From the NCBI RefSeq assembly GCF_030272895.1, contig NZ_JALRNF010000026.1:1-64000 (forward strand): a stretch of DNA of 64,000 bases. The letters run 5' to 3'. Below are positions 18,396 through 26,904 of this stretch, piece by piece. Source of the stretch: Pseudomonas sp. BGr12 (GTDB taxonomy: Bacteria; Pseudomonadota; Gammaproteobacteria; Pseudomonadales; Pseudomonadaceae). Position numbers and translations under genes: made by a program. Below the pieces are notes generated by a model that was not told the origin of the DNA, did no database searches, and was given only the letters and a program-made list of their open reading frames with translations. Position 1 is the first letter of the stretch. Each line of letters starts with the position of its first letter.

Positions 18396-19508
18396 TCAAT
18401 TGAAATGGATGACCGTGCGGATCGACTTGCCTTCGTGCATCAGGTCGAAGGCTGTGTTGATGTCTTCCAGCCCCATCGTGTGAGTAACGAAGGGCGCAAG
18501 CTCGATCTCGCCGCGCATGGCCTCTTCAACCATGCCAGGCAACTGGCTACGGCCCTTGACGCCACCGAAGGCGGAGCCTTTCCAGCTGCGGCCGGTAACC
18601 AGCTGGAACGGCCGGGTGGAGATCTCCTTGCCAGCGCCGGCGACGCCGATGACGATCGACTGGCCCCAGCCGCGGTGGGCCGACTCCAGCGCTGCGCGCA
18701 TGACGTTGACGTTGCCGATGCACTCGAAGGTGTGATCGATGCCCCAGCCGCTCATTTCCACGAGTACCTGCTGGATCGGCAGGTCATAGTCGTTCGGGTT
18801 GATGCAGTCGGTGGCGCCGAACGCGCGGGCCAGCTCGAACTTGGCCGGGTTGGTGTCGATGGCGATGATGCGACCGGCCTTGGCCTGGCGCGCCCCCTGG
18901 ATCACCGCAAGGCCGATGCCGCCGAGCCCGAATACGGCGACCGAGTCCCCCGGCTGCACCTTGGCCGTATTGTGCACGGCGCCGATGCCGGTGGTGACGC
19001 CGCAGCCCAGCAGGCAGACATGCTCATGGTTGGCGTTGGGGTTGATCTTGGCCAGCGAGACCTCGGCCACCACGGTGTACTCGCTGAAGGTCGAGCAGCC
19101 CATGTAGTGGAAGATCGGTTGCCCTTTATAGGAGAAGCGTGTGGTCCCGTCCGGCATCAGGCCCTTGCCCTGGGTGGCGCGCACCGCCACGCACAGGTTG
19201 GTCTTGCCGGACTTGCAGAACAGGCATTCGCCGCACTCGGCGGTGTAGAGCGGGATGACATGGTCACCTGGCTTGAGGCTGGTGACACCTTCGCCCACTT
19301 CCACCACCACGCCGGCGCCTTCATGGCCGAGCACGGCAGGGAACACGCCCTCCGGGTCGTCGCCCGAGAGGGTGAAGGCGTCGGTATGGCAGACGCCGGT
19401 ATGGGAGATCCGCACCAGCACCTCGCCCTTGCGCGGTGGGGCTACGTCGATCTCCACGATTTCAAGTGGTTTGCCTGGCGCGAAGGCAACAGCTGCACGT
19501 GATTTCAT
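18396..19508 (-). CDS. adhC: S-(hydroxymethyl)glutathione dehydrogenase / class III alcohol dehydrogenase
   Basis: This 370-residue class III zinc alcohol dehydrogenase (AdhC/FrmA) oxidises S-hydroxymethylglutathione to S-formylglutathione and also reduces S-nitrosoglutathione. Visible are the catalytic-zinc segment [12 protein letters not shown] with GHEGAGVV, the structural-zinc cysteines [15 protein letters not shown], and the NAD-binding [12 protein letters not shown]. The start at 19508 ([15 protein letters not shown]) matches the family. An S-formylglutathione hydrolase gene is not adjacent in this window. The divergent LysR gene is the probable activator. Confidence 0.96.
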   Translation of the reverse strand: MKSRAAVAFAPGKPLEIVEIDVAPPRKGEVLVRISHTGVCHTDAFTLSGDDPEGVFPAVLGHEGAGVVVEVGEGVTSLKPGDHVIPLYTAECGECLFCKSGKTNLCVAVRATQGKGLMPDGTTRFSYKGQPIFHYMGCSTFSEYTVVAEVSLAKINPNANHEHVCLLGCGVTTGIGAVHNTAKVQPGDSVAVFGLGGIGLAVIQGARQAKAGRIIAIDTNPAKFELARAFGATDCINPNDYDLPIQQVLVEMSGWGIDHTFECIGNVNVMRAALESAHRGWGQSIVIGVAGAGKEISTRPFQLVTGRSWKGSAFGGVKGRSQLPGMVEEAMRGEIELAPFVTHTMGLEDINTAFDLMHEGKSIRTVIHFN

Positions 19509-19647
19509 GATGGGTTCCTCATCAGATTGCCTTGGCAACGACGATCTGAATGCAATCGTAGATGTATTTTCATGCGGGAGACGTCCGGCGGTTTGGCTAC
19601 CGGACATCTGGCGTGGGGCCAGTTTGGGGGGGAGGAGTGAATCCTGT

Positions 19648-19689
19648 ATATGGAATTGTATGGATTTTATTATTCCTCAATATGGAATT
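19648..19689. promoter_or_regulatory. Candidate LysR operator in the adhC/lysR intergenic region
   Basis: The 10-mer ATATGGAATT occurs twice (19648-19657 and 19680-19689), 32 bases apart, about three helical turns. The second copy also forms ATTCC-N7-GGAAT (19672-19688), the size and symmetry of a LysR T-N11-A box. It lies 34-75 bases before the LysR start, in the AT-rich part of the divergent promoter. Confidence 0.5.
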
Positions 19690-19722
19690 ATCATGGTCTA
19701 TCCGTACCCGTGACAGGTCTTC

Positions 19723-20628
19723 ATGAACAACGAACTGGAACTCCTGCGTATCTTTCGCACCGCTGCCGAACACGACAGCTTCCGTGAGGCGGCCGTGCGC
19801 CTGGGGACTTCTCCCCAGGGCGTCACGCGGGCCATACAACGCCTGGAGCGGCACTTTGGCGAACTGCTGTTTCACCGCAACACGCGTCAGGTACGGATCA
19901 CCGCCTTCGGTGAGGGGCTGTTGGCGCGGCTGCGACCGGCGCTCGACCAGTTCGATGAGGTGTGGCGCCCGCCTGGCGTGGGGCAGGAGGTGTGCGTGGG
20001 CGGTACGGTAAGGGTCAGCGCGCCGCACAGCCTCGGCAACCGTGCGGTGTTGCCGGCGCTGGAGCGCGTTGCTGCGCAGCACCTGGGCATCACCCTGGAC
20101 GTGCGGCTGTCTGATCGACTGAGCGCCGTGGTCGATGAGCAGATCGATGTGGGCATCAGGGTGGGGTTTCTGCATGACAGCCGCTTCGTGGCGCGCCAGG
20201 CGAGTCGCATGCGGCTTCCCGTTGTCGCGGCCCCGGGCCTGATCGCGCGCGTGGGTGCACCGGAGCGCGTGGAGGACTTGGCGGGCCTGCCGGTCACTGC
20301 GTCCCTGGACATCAACACCGGTCGGCCATGGCCCTGGTATTTCAAGGCGGGGCGACAGTGGACGCCGGCGTCACAGGCGTTTGTCGCCGACGATGCCGAC
20401 ATGGAAATGGGGGCGGTACTGGCCGGGGTCGGCTTTGCCCAGTTGGCGGATTACATGGTTGCCCCCCATCTGGCCAGCGGCAAGCTTGTGCAGGTCTTGT
20501 CACACGAAGAGTCGACGCCCTGGGGCCTGTATGTCTACCGTCCGCAGCGCGGCCCCGTGCCCGCGCGAGTCAGGGTGGTGTTCGACGCACTTCATGAGGC
20601 CGTTGCTGCATTGCCGCGGCTGGGGTGA
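19723..20628 (+). CDS. LysR family regulator divergent from adhC
   Basis: This 301-residue LysR-type regulator has an N-terminal winged helix (LLRIFRTAAEHDSFREAAVRLGTSPQGVTRAIQRLE as landmark helices) and a substrate-binding domain with SLGNRAVLPAL. Its position, divergent from the glutathione-dependent formaldehyde genes, matches regulators such as P. aeruginosa GfnR, but orthology is not proven here. It probably senses formaldehyde-derived or glutathione-related signals. Confidence 0.88.
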   Translation: MNNELELLRIFRTAAEHDSFREAAVRLGTSPQGVTRAIQRLERHFGELLFHRNTRQVRITAFGEGLLARLRPALDQFDEVWRPPGVGQEVCVGGTVRVSAPHSLGNRAVLPALERVAAQHLGITLDVRLSDRLSAVVDEQIDVGIRVGFLHDSRFVARQASRMRLPVVAAPGLIARVGAPERVEDLAGLPVTASLDINTGRPWPWYFKAGRQWTPASQAFVADDADMEMGAVLAGVGFAQLADYMVAPHLASGKLVQVLSHEESTPWGLYVYRPQRGPVPARVRVVFDALHEAVAALPRLG

Positions 20629-20677
20629 GGACGGATCGGTGCTGTTCGTATCGATCCCAGTGCGTTACGTTAACGCT

Positions 20678-20697
20678 GGCGGGCTTGTCCCGCGATT
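20678..20697. repeat. Solitary half REP element
   Basis: GGCGGGCTTGTCCCGCGATT is one REP unit with a C-to-T change in the core. It lies between the LysR gene and the acetolactate synthase-like gene and has no inverted partner. Confidence 0.6.
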
Positions 20698-20751
20698 TGG
20701 GTTGCCAAAGCCCCTGAACTCAAGACAAACCCCAAGAAGGTGACAAGCAAG

Positions 20752-22395
20752 ATGGCCAAGGCCGCTGATGTCGTTGTGCAATGCCTGGAAAACGAAGGTG
20801 TCGAGTATGTATTCGGCATTCCTGGTGAGGAAAACCTCGACCTGCTCGAGTCCCTGCGCAAGTCGCAGATCAAGCTGGTGCTGACCCGCCACGAGCAGTC
20901 CGCGGGCTTCATGGCCGCCACCTACGGCCGCCTGACCGGCAAGACCGGCGTCAGCCTGTCGACCCTCGGCCCTGGCGCCACCAACCTGGTGACCGCCAGC
21001 GCCTATGCCTACCTGGGCGGCATGCCGATGATGATGATTACCGGGCAGAAGCCGATCAAGAAGTCCAAGCAGGGCCGCTTCCAGATCATCGACGTGTGCG
21101 GCATGATGGCCCCCATCACCAAGTACACCCACCAGTTCGCCTCGGCCGACAACATCCCGGCGCGCATGCGCGAAGCCTTCCGCCTGGCCGAAGAAGAAAA
21201 ACCCGGTGCCGTGCACCTGGAGCTGCCGGAAGACATCGCCGCCGAACAGACTGACATGCTGCCGATTCCGCGTAGCCTGCACCGCCGTCCGCTGGCCGAG
21301 CACGTGGCCATCGAAGCCGCTGTCGAGAAATTGAAGAACGCCCGCAATCCGATCCTGGTGATCGGCGCTGGCGCCAACCGCAAGATGACCGCCAAGGTCC
21401 TCAAGCAACTGATCGACAAGACCGGCATCCCGTTCATCACCACCCAGATGGGTAAGGGTGTGGTCGACGAGCGCCACCCGCGTTTCCTGGGCAACGCTGC
21501 GCTGTCCTCCGGTGATTTCGTGCATCGTGCGGTTGAAGCCGCCGACCTGATCGTCAACATCGGCCATGATGTGATCGAGAAACCGCCGTTCTTCATGGTG
21601 CGCGGCGGTACCGAAGTGATCCACGTGAGCTTCCGCTCGGCGGAGGTGGATGCGGTGTACTTCCCGCAGGTGGAAGTGATCGGCGACATCGCCAACGCCG
21701 TGTGGCAGATCAGCGAGGCGCTGACCGATACCAGCCACTGGGACTTCACCCGCCTGCTGGCCATCCGCGAAGCCAACGAAGCGCAGATCGCCGAAGGCGC
21801 CGACGACGACCGTTTCCCGGTGTACCCGCAACGCCTGGTCGCCGACATCCGCCGCGCGCTGCCGTCCGAAGGCATCGTGGCCCTGGACAACGGCATCTAC
21901 AAGATCTGGTTCGCCCGTAACTACAAGGCGCACAAGCCCAACACCGTGCTGCTGGACAACGCCCTGGCGACCATGGGCGCCGGCTTGCCGTCGGCCATGG
22001 CGTCGCACCTGGTGTACCCGGATCGTCCGGTGGTCTCGGTGTGTGGCGATGGCGGCTTCATGATGAACAGCCAGGAGCTGGAAACGGCCGTGCGTCTGGG
22101 CATGCACCTGACCGTGGTGATCCTGCGTGACGACGGCTACGGCATGATCCGCTGGAAGCAGGCGAACATGGGCTTCACCGATTTCGGCCTGGACTACGGC
22201 AACCCGGACTTCGTCAAATATGCCGAAGCCTATGGTGCCAAGGGCCATCGGGTGGAAAGCGCCGAGGGCTTCCTGCCGCTGCTGGAGCACTGCATCAAGA
22301 CCCCGGGTGTGCATGTGATCGACTGCCCGGTGGATTACAGCGAGAACGACCGGATTCTGAATCTGGAGCTGCGCCAACGTAGCGCTGCGGTTTAA
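20752..22395 (+). CDS. Orphan acetolactate synthase large subunit-like ThDP enzyme
   Basis: This ThDP enzyme of about 547 residues resembles acetolactate synthase large subunits. It shows the N-terminal FGIPGEENLDLLE with the activating glutamate, the FAD-region GPGATNL and the ThDP motif GDGGFMMNSQELETAVRLG. The ThDP-binding end is followed by a DDGYGMI variant. No ilvN/ilvH small subunit is adjacent, so it may be the catabolic, regulator-free type. Other ThDP decarboxylases cannot be excluded. I prefer ATG 20752 (MAKAADVVV) because of the AAGG site and family N terminus; a GTG lies 12 bases upstream. Confidence 0.88.
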   Translation: MAKAADVVVQCLENEGVEYVFGIPGEENLDLLESLRKSQIKLVLTRHEQSAGFMAATYGRLTGKTGVSLSTLGPGATNLVTASAYAYLGGMPMMMITGQKPIKKSKQGRFQIIDVCGMMAPITKYTHQFASADNIPARMREAFRLAEEEKPGAVHLELPEDIAAEQTDMLPIPRSLHRRPLAEHVAIEAAVEKLKNARNPILVIGAGANRKMTAKVLKQLIDKTGIPFITTQMGKGVVDERHPRFLGNAALSSGDFVHRAVEAADLIVNIGHDVIEKPPFFMVRGGTEVIHVSFRSAEVDAVYFPQVEVIGDIANAVWQISEALTDTSHWDFTRLLAIREANEAQIAEGADDDRFPVYPQRLVADIRRALPSEGIVALDNGIYKIWFARNYKAHKPNTVLLDNALATMGAGLPSAMASHLVYPDRPVVSVCGDGGFMMNSQELETAVRLGMHLTVVILRDDGYGMIRWKQANMGFTDFGLDYGNPDFVKYAEAYGAKGHRVESAEGFLPLLEHCIKTPGVHVIDCPVDYSENDRILNLELRQRSAAV

Positions 22396-22449
22396 GTCGC
22401 GTAAACGTGCGTAACCGGCTGGCGGCAGGGCAGTGGGCCGCCAGCCACG

Positions 22450-22477
22450 AAAAAAGGACCTACGGGTCCTTTTTTCG
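22450..22477 (+). terminator. Intrinsic terminator after the acetolactate synthase-like gene
   Basis: AAAAAAGGACC-TACG-GGTCCTTTTTT is a perfect stem-loop flanked by A and T tracts. It closes the preceding gene and separates it from the ANR-controlled copD-like/nnrS unit. Confidence 0.92.
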
Positions 22478-22512
22478 TTTGCGTGGAAAAGCACCGGCGT
22501 TGTCCGGCTTTG

Positions 22513-22526
22513 TTGATTGGCGTCAA
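22513..22526 (+). promoter_or_regulatory. ANR/DNR (FNR-type) box upstream of copD-like/nnrS
   Basis: TTGATTGGCGTCAA matches the TTGAT-N4-RTCAA consensus at every defined base (G in place of A in the right half is common). Its centre is about 71 bases before the copD-like start codon. A class II promoter with a transcription start near 22561 would fit. Confidence 0.72.
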
Positions 22527-22590
22527 GCAGGCTGGCCGGCGCACTCGCTAAGCTGCAAGCAACCTCCACCTCAGGTGCTTCGAGGGTCCC

Positions 22591-23034
22591 ATGCTCTATC
22601 CTCTGTTCTTGACCCTGCACCTGTTCGCCGCGGTGATCTTCATCGGCACGGTGTTCTTCGAAGTGCTGTTCCTGCGCAGCATCGCCCGGCAACTGCCGCC
22701 CCGGCTCATGCTGTTGCTCGAACAGGCCATCGGCCAACGCGCCCGCCAGTTGATGCCCTGGGTGCTGCTGGTGTTGTTCGGTGCCGGATTGGGGATGGTC
22801 TGGGTGCGCTACCTGCCGGTGCTGGCGGCGCCACTGCAGTCATCGTTCGGTACCTTGCTGTTGCTGAAGATCATTGTCGCGTTCAGCGTGCTGGGGCACT
22901 TTCTTGCGGCCATGCTGTGGTTCAGGCGCGGGCGTATGACGGCCGCACGAGTGAAGTACATCCACATCAGTGTGTTCATGCACATGGTGGTGATCCTGCT
23001 GTTGGCCAAGGCGATGTTCTATCTCAGTTGGTGA
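22591..23034 (+). CDS. CopD-like small integral membrane protein
   Basis: This 147-residue protein has four hydrophobic segments. Conserved histidines (LTLHLFAAVIFIGTVFFEV, LGHFLAAML, YIHISVFMHM) suggest heme or copper binding, as in the CopD family. It is separated from nnrS by 29 bases and carries a GAGGG ribosome site. Together with the FNR-type box it is likely to serve in nitric-oxide or low-oxygen physiology. The exact role is unknown. Confidence 0.8.
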   Translation: MLYPLFLTLHLFAAVIFIGTVFFEVLFLRSIARQLPPRLMLLLEQAIGQRARQLMPWVLLVLFGAGLGMVWVRYLPVLAAPLQSSFGTLLLLKIIVAFSVLGHFLAAMLWFRRGRMTAARVKYIHISVFMHMVVILLLAKAMFYLSW

Positions 23035-23063
23035 GCGCGCAGCGCAGGTAGAGGAGTGAGGTC

Positions 23064-24254
23064 ATGCAAGTGCTCGACCGCCGTAAAGCGCTGGCCATCA
23101 TGCCGTTGCTGCGCCTGGCGTTTCGTCCTTTCTTTCTGGGCGGTTGCGCGCTGGCGCTGCTGGCGGTGCCGTTGTGGCTGGCGGCCCTGCAGGGCTCGCT
23201 GGGCGACTGGCAGCCGGCCGGCGGCTGGCTGGCCTGGCATCGCCATGAACTGCTGTTCGGCTTCGGCCTGGCGATCATTGCCGGTTTCCTCCTGACGGCG
23301 GTACAGACCTGGACCAGCCAGCCGGGCCTGAGCGGCGCGCCACTGGCCGCCCTGGCACTGCTCTGGCTGGCTGCAAGGGTCGCCTGGCTGGCCAATCTGC
23401 CCTGGCCGCTGCTGGTGCCACTGGAGCTGGGTTTTCCCGTGGCCGTGGCCTGGTTGATGGCCGCCATGCTGTGGCGGGTGCGGCAGAAACGCAATTACCC
23501 GGTGGTGCTGGTGCTATCGTTGCTGATTGCCGCGGATGCGCTGGCGATGTACGGGCTGGTGCAGGGGCACGACGGCTGGCAGCGCCAGGCTGTATTCAGC
23601 GGCCTGTGGCTGGTGGCGGCGATGATGACGCTGATCGGTGGGCGGGTGATTCCGTTCTTCACCCAGCGCGGCCTGGGGCGCAGCGAATCGGTGGCGCCCT
23701 GGCCGTGGCTGGATCGTGCCTTGCTGGCAGGTTCGCTGCTGGTCGCGCTGCTGTATGCCGCCGGCCTTGGCTTTTCGGTCAATCCCTTGTGCGGCGTGCT
23801 GTTTGCCCTGTTGGCGGCAGGCCACGGCCTGCGCTTGTGGCGCTGGCATGATCGCGGCCTGTGGCGGGTGCCGTTGCTGTGGTCGTTGCACCTGGCCTAT
23901 GGCTGGATGCTGCTGGCCTGCCTGGGCATGGCCCTGTGGCACTTCGGCGTGGCGCTCAACCCCAGCCTGGCGCTGCATTGTCTGAGTGTCGGGGCCATGG
24001 CGGGCTTGATCCTGGCCATGGTCGCCCGGGTCAGCCTGGGCCATACCGGACGCGCCCTGGAGCCGCCGGCGGGGATGACCCTGGCCTTTATCCTGCTCAA
24101 TCTGGCGGCGCTTGCCCGGGTCGTGCTGGTGCCGTGGGCGGCCCAGGCCGGCTTGTGGCTGGCGGGGGGGTGCTGGGCCCTGGCCTTTGCCTTGTTCATC
24201 TGGCGCTACGGGCCAATGCTGCTGCGTGCCCGGGTCGACGGGCATCCGGGTTAG
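23064..24254 (+). CDS. nnrS: NnrS family membrane protein
   Basis: This 396-residue polytopic protein has about twelve transmembrane helices and NnrS hallmarks: FRPFFLGG near the N terminus, WHRHELLFGF, RVIPFFTQRGLG and SLGHTGRAL. NnrS proteins bind heme and copper and protect cells against nitrosative stress. They are usually controlled by NO-responsive regulators. The start has a strong GAGGAG site. The gene is the second in an operon preceded by an FNR-type box. Confidence 0.93.
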   Translation: MQVLDRRKALAIMPLLRLAFRPFFLGGCALALLAVPLWLAALQGSLGDWQPAGGWLAWHRHELLFGFGLAIIAGFLLTAVQTWTSQPGLSGAPLAALALLWLAARVAWLANLPWPLLVPLELGFPVAVAWLMAAMLWRVRQKRNYPVVLVLSLLIAADALAMYGLVQGHDGWQRQAVFSGLWLVAAMMTLIGGRVIPFFTQRGLGRSESVAPWPWLDRALLAGSLLVALLYAAGLGFSVNPLCGVLFALLAAGHGLRLWRWHDRGLWRVPLLWSLHLAYGWMLLACLGMALWHFGVALNPSLALHCLSVGAMAGLILAMVARVSLGHTGRALEPPAGMTLAFILLNLAALARVVLVPWAAQAGLWLAGGCWALAFALFIWRYGPMLLRARVDGHPG

Positions 24255-24268
24255 AGGCCGGCAGGGTG

Positions 24269-24282
24269 TTGATATGCGTCAA
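24269..24282 (+). promoter_or_regulatory. Second ANR/DNR (FNR-type) box, upstream of the DUF3079 gene
   Basis: TTGATATGCGTCAA has the same half-sites (TTGAT and GTCAA) as the box before copD-like/nnrS. Its centre is about 68 bases before the DUF3079 ATG, nearly the same distance as at 22513. This implies an independent promoter for that gene. Confidence 0.7.
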
Positions 24283-24343
24283 CGCTCACCCACCGAAGCA
24301 GGGTTAGGGTGAACAGGCCCTTATCGATAAGCGGGAGGTCATC

Positions 24344-24559
24344 ATGGCCAAGCCCTTTCCCATCAACCCCAGTCACCCTGAACGCATCTGCTGGGGGTGC
24401 GATCGCTACTGTGCGAGCAATGCCCTGGCATGCGGCAACGGCGCTGACCGGACCATGCATCCTGCTGAAATGCTGGGTGACGATTGGTACCTGCACGGCG
24501 ATTGGCAGATCGAGCCGCCGCCCGTCAAGGCGTCGGAGGTAAAGGTCGGGCCCGGCTAG
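24344..24559 (+). CDS. DUF3079 small cysteine-rich protein
   Basis: This 71-residue protein is typical of DUF3079. The block ERICWGCDRYCASNALACG contains four cysteines spaced CxxCxxxCx6C, which could hold a metal or Fe-S cluster. The second part is HPAEMLGDDWYLHGDW. A GGGAGG ribosome site precedes the ATG. The FNR-type box just upstream implies induction under oxygen limitation or NO. No biochemical function is known. Confidence 0.85.
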   Translation: MAKPFPINPSHPERICWGCDRYCASNALACGNGADRTMHPAEMLGDDWYLHGDWQIEPPPVKASEVKVGPG

Positions 24560-24593
24560 GTCGGGCCCGAGACGCGGGGGCGCTGGCGTTCTT

Positions 24594-24842
24594 TCAGAAC
24601 AGCTGCTGGTGCCTGTCGAGTTGCTGGTCGACCAGCCATTTGCCATGGGCCAGTGAGGCATGCTGGGCGTTTTCAAGGTCGGCCAGGAACGCCATGTTCA
24701 ACGGCAGCGACAGGCGCCTGCTGGTATGGCCTTCGGGGTCGGTGATCAGGCATCCGGCGGCAAAGGGGGTAGGGATGCCGTCATGGGTTTCGACGCTGGC
24801 GGTGATGGTGTGCTCGCGATGCACGCATTGCAGGGTTCTCAT
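24594..24842 (-). CDS. Hypothetical 82-residue protein
   Basis: A short protein of 82 residues (MRTLQCVHREHTITASVETHDG, then LPLNMAFLADLENAQHASLAHGKWLVDQQL). I do not recognise a family. It is soluble, has no signal peptide, and its start has a GAGG site at a reasonable distance. It is convergent with the DUF3079 gene. A longer frame reaches 25043, but the part before 24842 covers the intergenic sequence and looks spurious. Confidence 0.6.
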   Translation of the reverse strand: MRTLQCVHREHTITASVETHDGIPTPFAAGCLITDPEGHTSRRLSLPLNMAFLADLENAQHASLAHGKWLVDQQLDRHQQLF

Positions 24843-24961
24843 CGTCCTGACCTCGCTGCTGTGGTATCGAAGGTATCCTCGCTCAGGGTGCAGGCTGGGC
24901 TGCTCCCTCGGGTATACCACAGCACCGGCCCGGGACGCCCCGGGCCGACGAACGTCGAGGG

Positions 24962-26005
24962 TCAGCTGAAGGCGGGTACCACCTGCTTGATGAATAACTC
25001 CAGCGACTTTTTCTTCTCGGCATGGGGCAGGCTGTTGTCGCACCAGAAGCTGAACTCGTCCACGCCCAGTTCCTGGTAGTAGCGAATACGCGCAATGATC
25101 TCTTCAGGCGTGCCGATCATGGTGTTCTTGCGGATGTTCTCCAGTTCGAACTCGGGGCGCTCCTTGAATTTCTCTTCCGGGCTTGGCGCGAGGAAACCGT
25201 TGACCGGCACCTGCTTGTTGCCGAACCAGGCGTCGAAGGTGCGGTAGAAGCGCGAGATGGCCTGGGCGCCGACTTTCCAGCCGTCGCTGTCTTCAGGGCT
25301 GTGCACGTGGGTGTGGCGCAGCACCATCAGCTGCGGGCGCGGCACGTCGGGGTTGTTGGCCAGGGCGGCTTCGAACTTGTTCTTCAGGTCCAGCACTTCT
25401 TCATCACCCTTCATCAGCGGGGTGACCATGACATTGCAGCCGTGCTTGACCGCAAAGTTGTGCGAGTCGGGGTCGCGGGCAGCGATCCACATCGGTGGCA
25501 TGGGCTTCTGTATCGGCTTGGGTACGCAGGTGGAGGTGGGGAACTTCCAGATTTCGCCGTCATGGGCGTAGTCGCCCTGCCACAGGGCGCGGACCACCGG
25601 CACCATCTCGCGCAGGGCCTGGCCACCCTCGGAGGCGGGCATGCCACCGGCCATGCGGTCGAACTCGAACTGGTAGGCGCCACGGGCCAGGCCCACTTCC
25701 ATGCGGCCGTTGCTGATCACGTCGAGCAGGGCGCATTCGCCGGCCACCCGCAGCGGGTGCCAGAACGGCGCGATGATGGTGCCGGCGCCCAGGTGGATGG
25801 TGTGGGTGCGTGCCGCCAGGTACGCCAGCAATGGCATGGGGCTGGGCGAAATGGTGTATTCCATGGCGTGGTGCTCGCCGATCCATACGGTGCTGAAACC
25901 GCCGTTTTCGGCCATCAGGGTCAGTTCGGTGAGGTCTTCGAACAGCTGGTGGTGGCTGACCTGTTCATCCCAACGTTCCATGTGTACGAACAACGAAAAT
26001 TTCAT
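24962..26005 (-). CDS. LLM-class flavin-dependent monooxygenase
   Basis: This 347-residue luciferase-like (bacterial LLM) monooxygenase uses reduced FMN supplied in trans. Visible are GEHHAMEYTISPSPMPLLAYLAART and LGAGTIIAPFWHPLRVAGE in the beta-barrel core, the phosphate-binding SNGRMEVGLARGAYQFEF and the C-terminal EIIARIRYYQELGVDEF. A flavin reductase gene is next in the same direction, so the two probably form a two-component system like RutA/RutF, but sequence alone does not make it RutA. The substrate is unknown. The adjacent NCS1 permease hints at a nucleobase-like or hydantoin compound. Confidence 0.9.
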   Translation of the reverse strand: MKFSLFVHMERWDEQVSHHQLFEDLTELTLMAENGGFSTVWIGEHHAMEYTISPSPMPLLAYLAARTHTIHLGAGTIIAPFWHPLRVAGECALLDVISNGRMEVGLARGAYQFEFDRMAGGMPASEGGQALREMVPVVRALWQGDYAHDGEIWKFPTSTCVPKPIQKPMPPMWIAARDPDSHNFAVKHGCNVMVTPLMKGDEEVLDLKNKFEAALANNPDVPRPQLMVLRHTHVHSPEDSDGWKVGAQAISRFYRTFDAWFGNKQVPVNGFLAPSPEEKFKERPEFELENIRKNTMIGTPEEIIARIRYYQELGVDEFSFWCDNSLPHAEKKKSLELFIKQVVPAFS

Positions 26006-26099
26006 GACGCTTTCCTCGGATCTTGTTGTGGGTCGCCTGTCGGATCAGGCGGTGTGACGCTCGACCGGCGACCTGCGCCTGTCGTAAGGATAGTGGGCC

Positions 26100-26585
26100 T
26101 CAGGCGAAGGCCGGCAGTTCGGCCATCTTGCCCCGGCAGTACACCAGCGGGCTGGGCGCCTGCTCGGGGACGATCAGGTTCTGCACGGCGCCGACCATGA
26201 TGGCGTGGTCGCCACCTTCATACTCGCGCCACAGTTCGCACTCGATGATTGCCGTGGCACCGGCCAGCACGGGGTTGCCCAGCGCGCTCAGGGTCCAGGC
26301 GATGCCCTGGGCCTTGTCCTTGCCCTTGCGGGCGAAGGCGTAGGCTTCGGCCTGTTGGGCGCCGGACAGCAGGTGGATGGCGAAGCGCTTGTTGCGGATC
26401 AGCACCGGGTAGGAGTCGGAGCTGTAGTTGGGGCAGAACAGCACCAGCGGCGGATCCATGGACAGCGAACTGAAGGCGCTGGCGGTGAGGCCGACCACCT
26501 GGCCGTCATCGTCCAGGGTGGTGATCACGGTGACGCCGGAAGGGAAGGAGCCCAGGACGTTCTTGTAGACGGTTGCGTCGATCAT
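26100..26585 (-). CDS. Flavin reductase family protein (partner of LLM oxygenase)
   Basis: This 161-residue FMN reductase is of the HpaC/RutF fold. It has the conserved FPSGVTVITT and GLTASAFSSLSMDPPLVLFC near the N terminus, and the flavin-binding region DHAIMVGAV. It would deliver FMNH2 to the neighbouring LLM oxygenase (94 bases downstream on the minus strand). The start at 26585 (MIDATVYKNVLG) fits the family. The NCS1 permease gene is divergent from it. Confidence 0.9.
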   Translation of the reverse strand: MIDATVYKNVLGSFPSGVTVITTLDDDGQVVGLTASAFSSLSMDPPLVLFCPNYSSDSYPVLIRNKRFAIHLLSGAQQAEAYAFARKGKDKAQGIAWTLSALGNPVLAGATAIIECELWREYEGGDHAIMVGAVQNLIVPEQAPSPLVYCRGKMAELPAFA

Positions 26586-26634
26586 GGTTGTTCCTCGCGG
26601 CGTCGGGCCGCTGTTCTTGGCTTGTGTGTCTGAT

Positions 26635-26824
26635 GGTATACCGTAATACCTAGATTGCAAGTGCTATTTTGTCCTGGCCGAGCAACCCGATGAGCGGGAG
26701 AAAGCCCTGTGATTACTGGGCTTCAAGGCGAAATCTAGTTGTGTCGTGTAGGTAAAAAACAGATCAGATGCAGGCAAAACAAGCGGTTCAGTCTTGTGGA
26801 AATGTTGGAATACCATAATATGGT
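26635..26824. promoter_or_regulatory. Divergent regulatory region with two ATACC-type palindromes
   Basis: GGTATACCGTAATACC (26635-26650) lies near the flavin-reductase side. ATACCATAATATGGT (26810-26824) lies near the permease side. They share the 11-mer ATACC[G/A]TAATA and are dyad symmetric, resembling FadR/UxuR-subfamily GntR operators. No GntR gene is adjacent. The remainder of 26586-26904 has no gene I can support. Confidence 0.5.
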
Positions 26825-26904
26825 GCGCAGCTGAGAGGCCACTACGAGCACTCCGCGGCGGTTTCCTACAAAGATAAAAACAGAACCTTTCGAGCTTATT
26901 GCCC

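Noticed and set aside
22591..24254. NnrS/CopD-like pair as a full denitrification cluster
   Set aside because: No nor, nir or nos genes are present in the window, so only a stress-protection role is supported.
24842..25043. N-terminal extension of the 82-residue hypothetical protein
   Set aside because: The extra codons cover intergenic sequence, and the ATG at 24842 has the better ribosome site.
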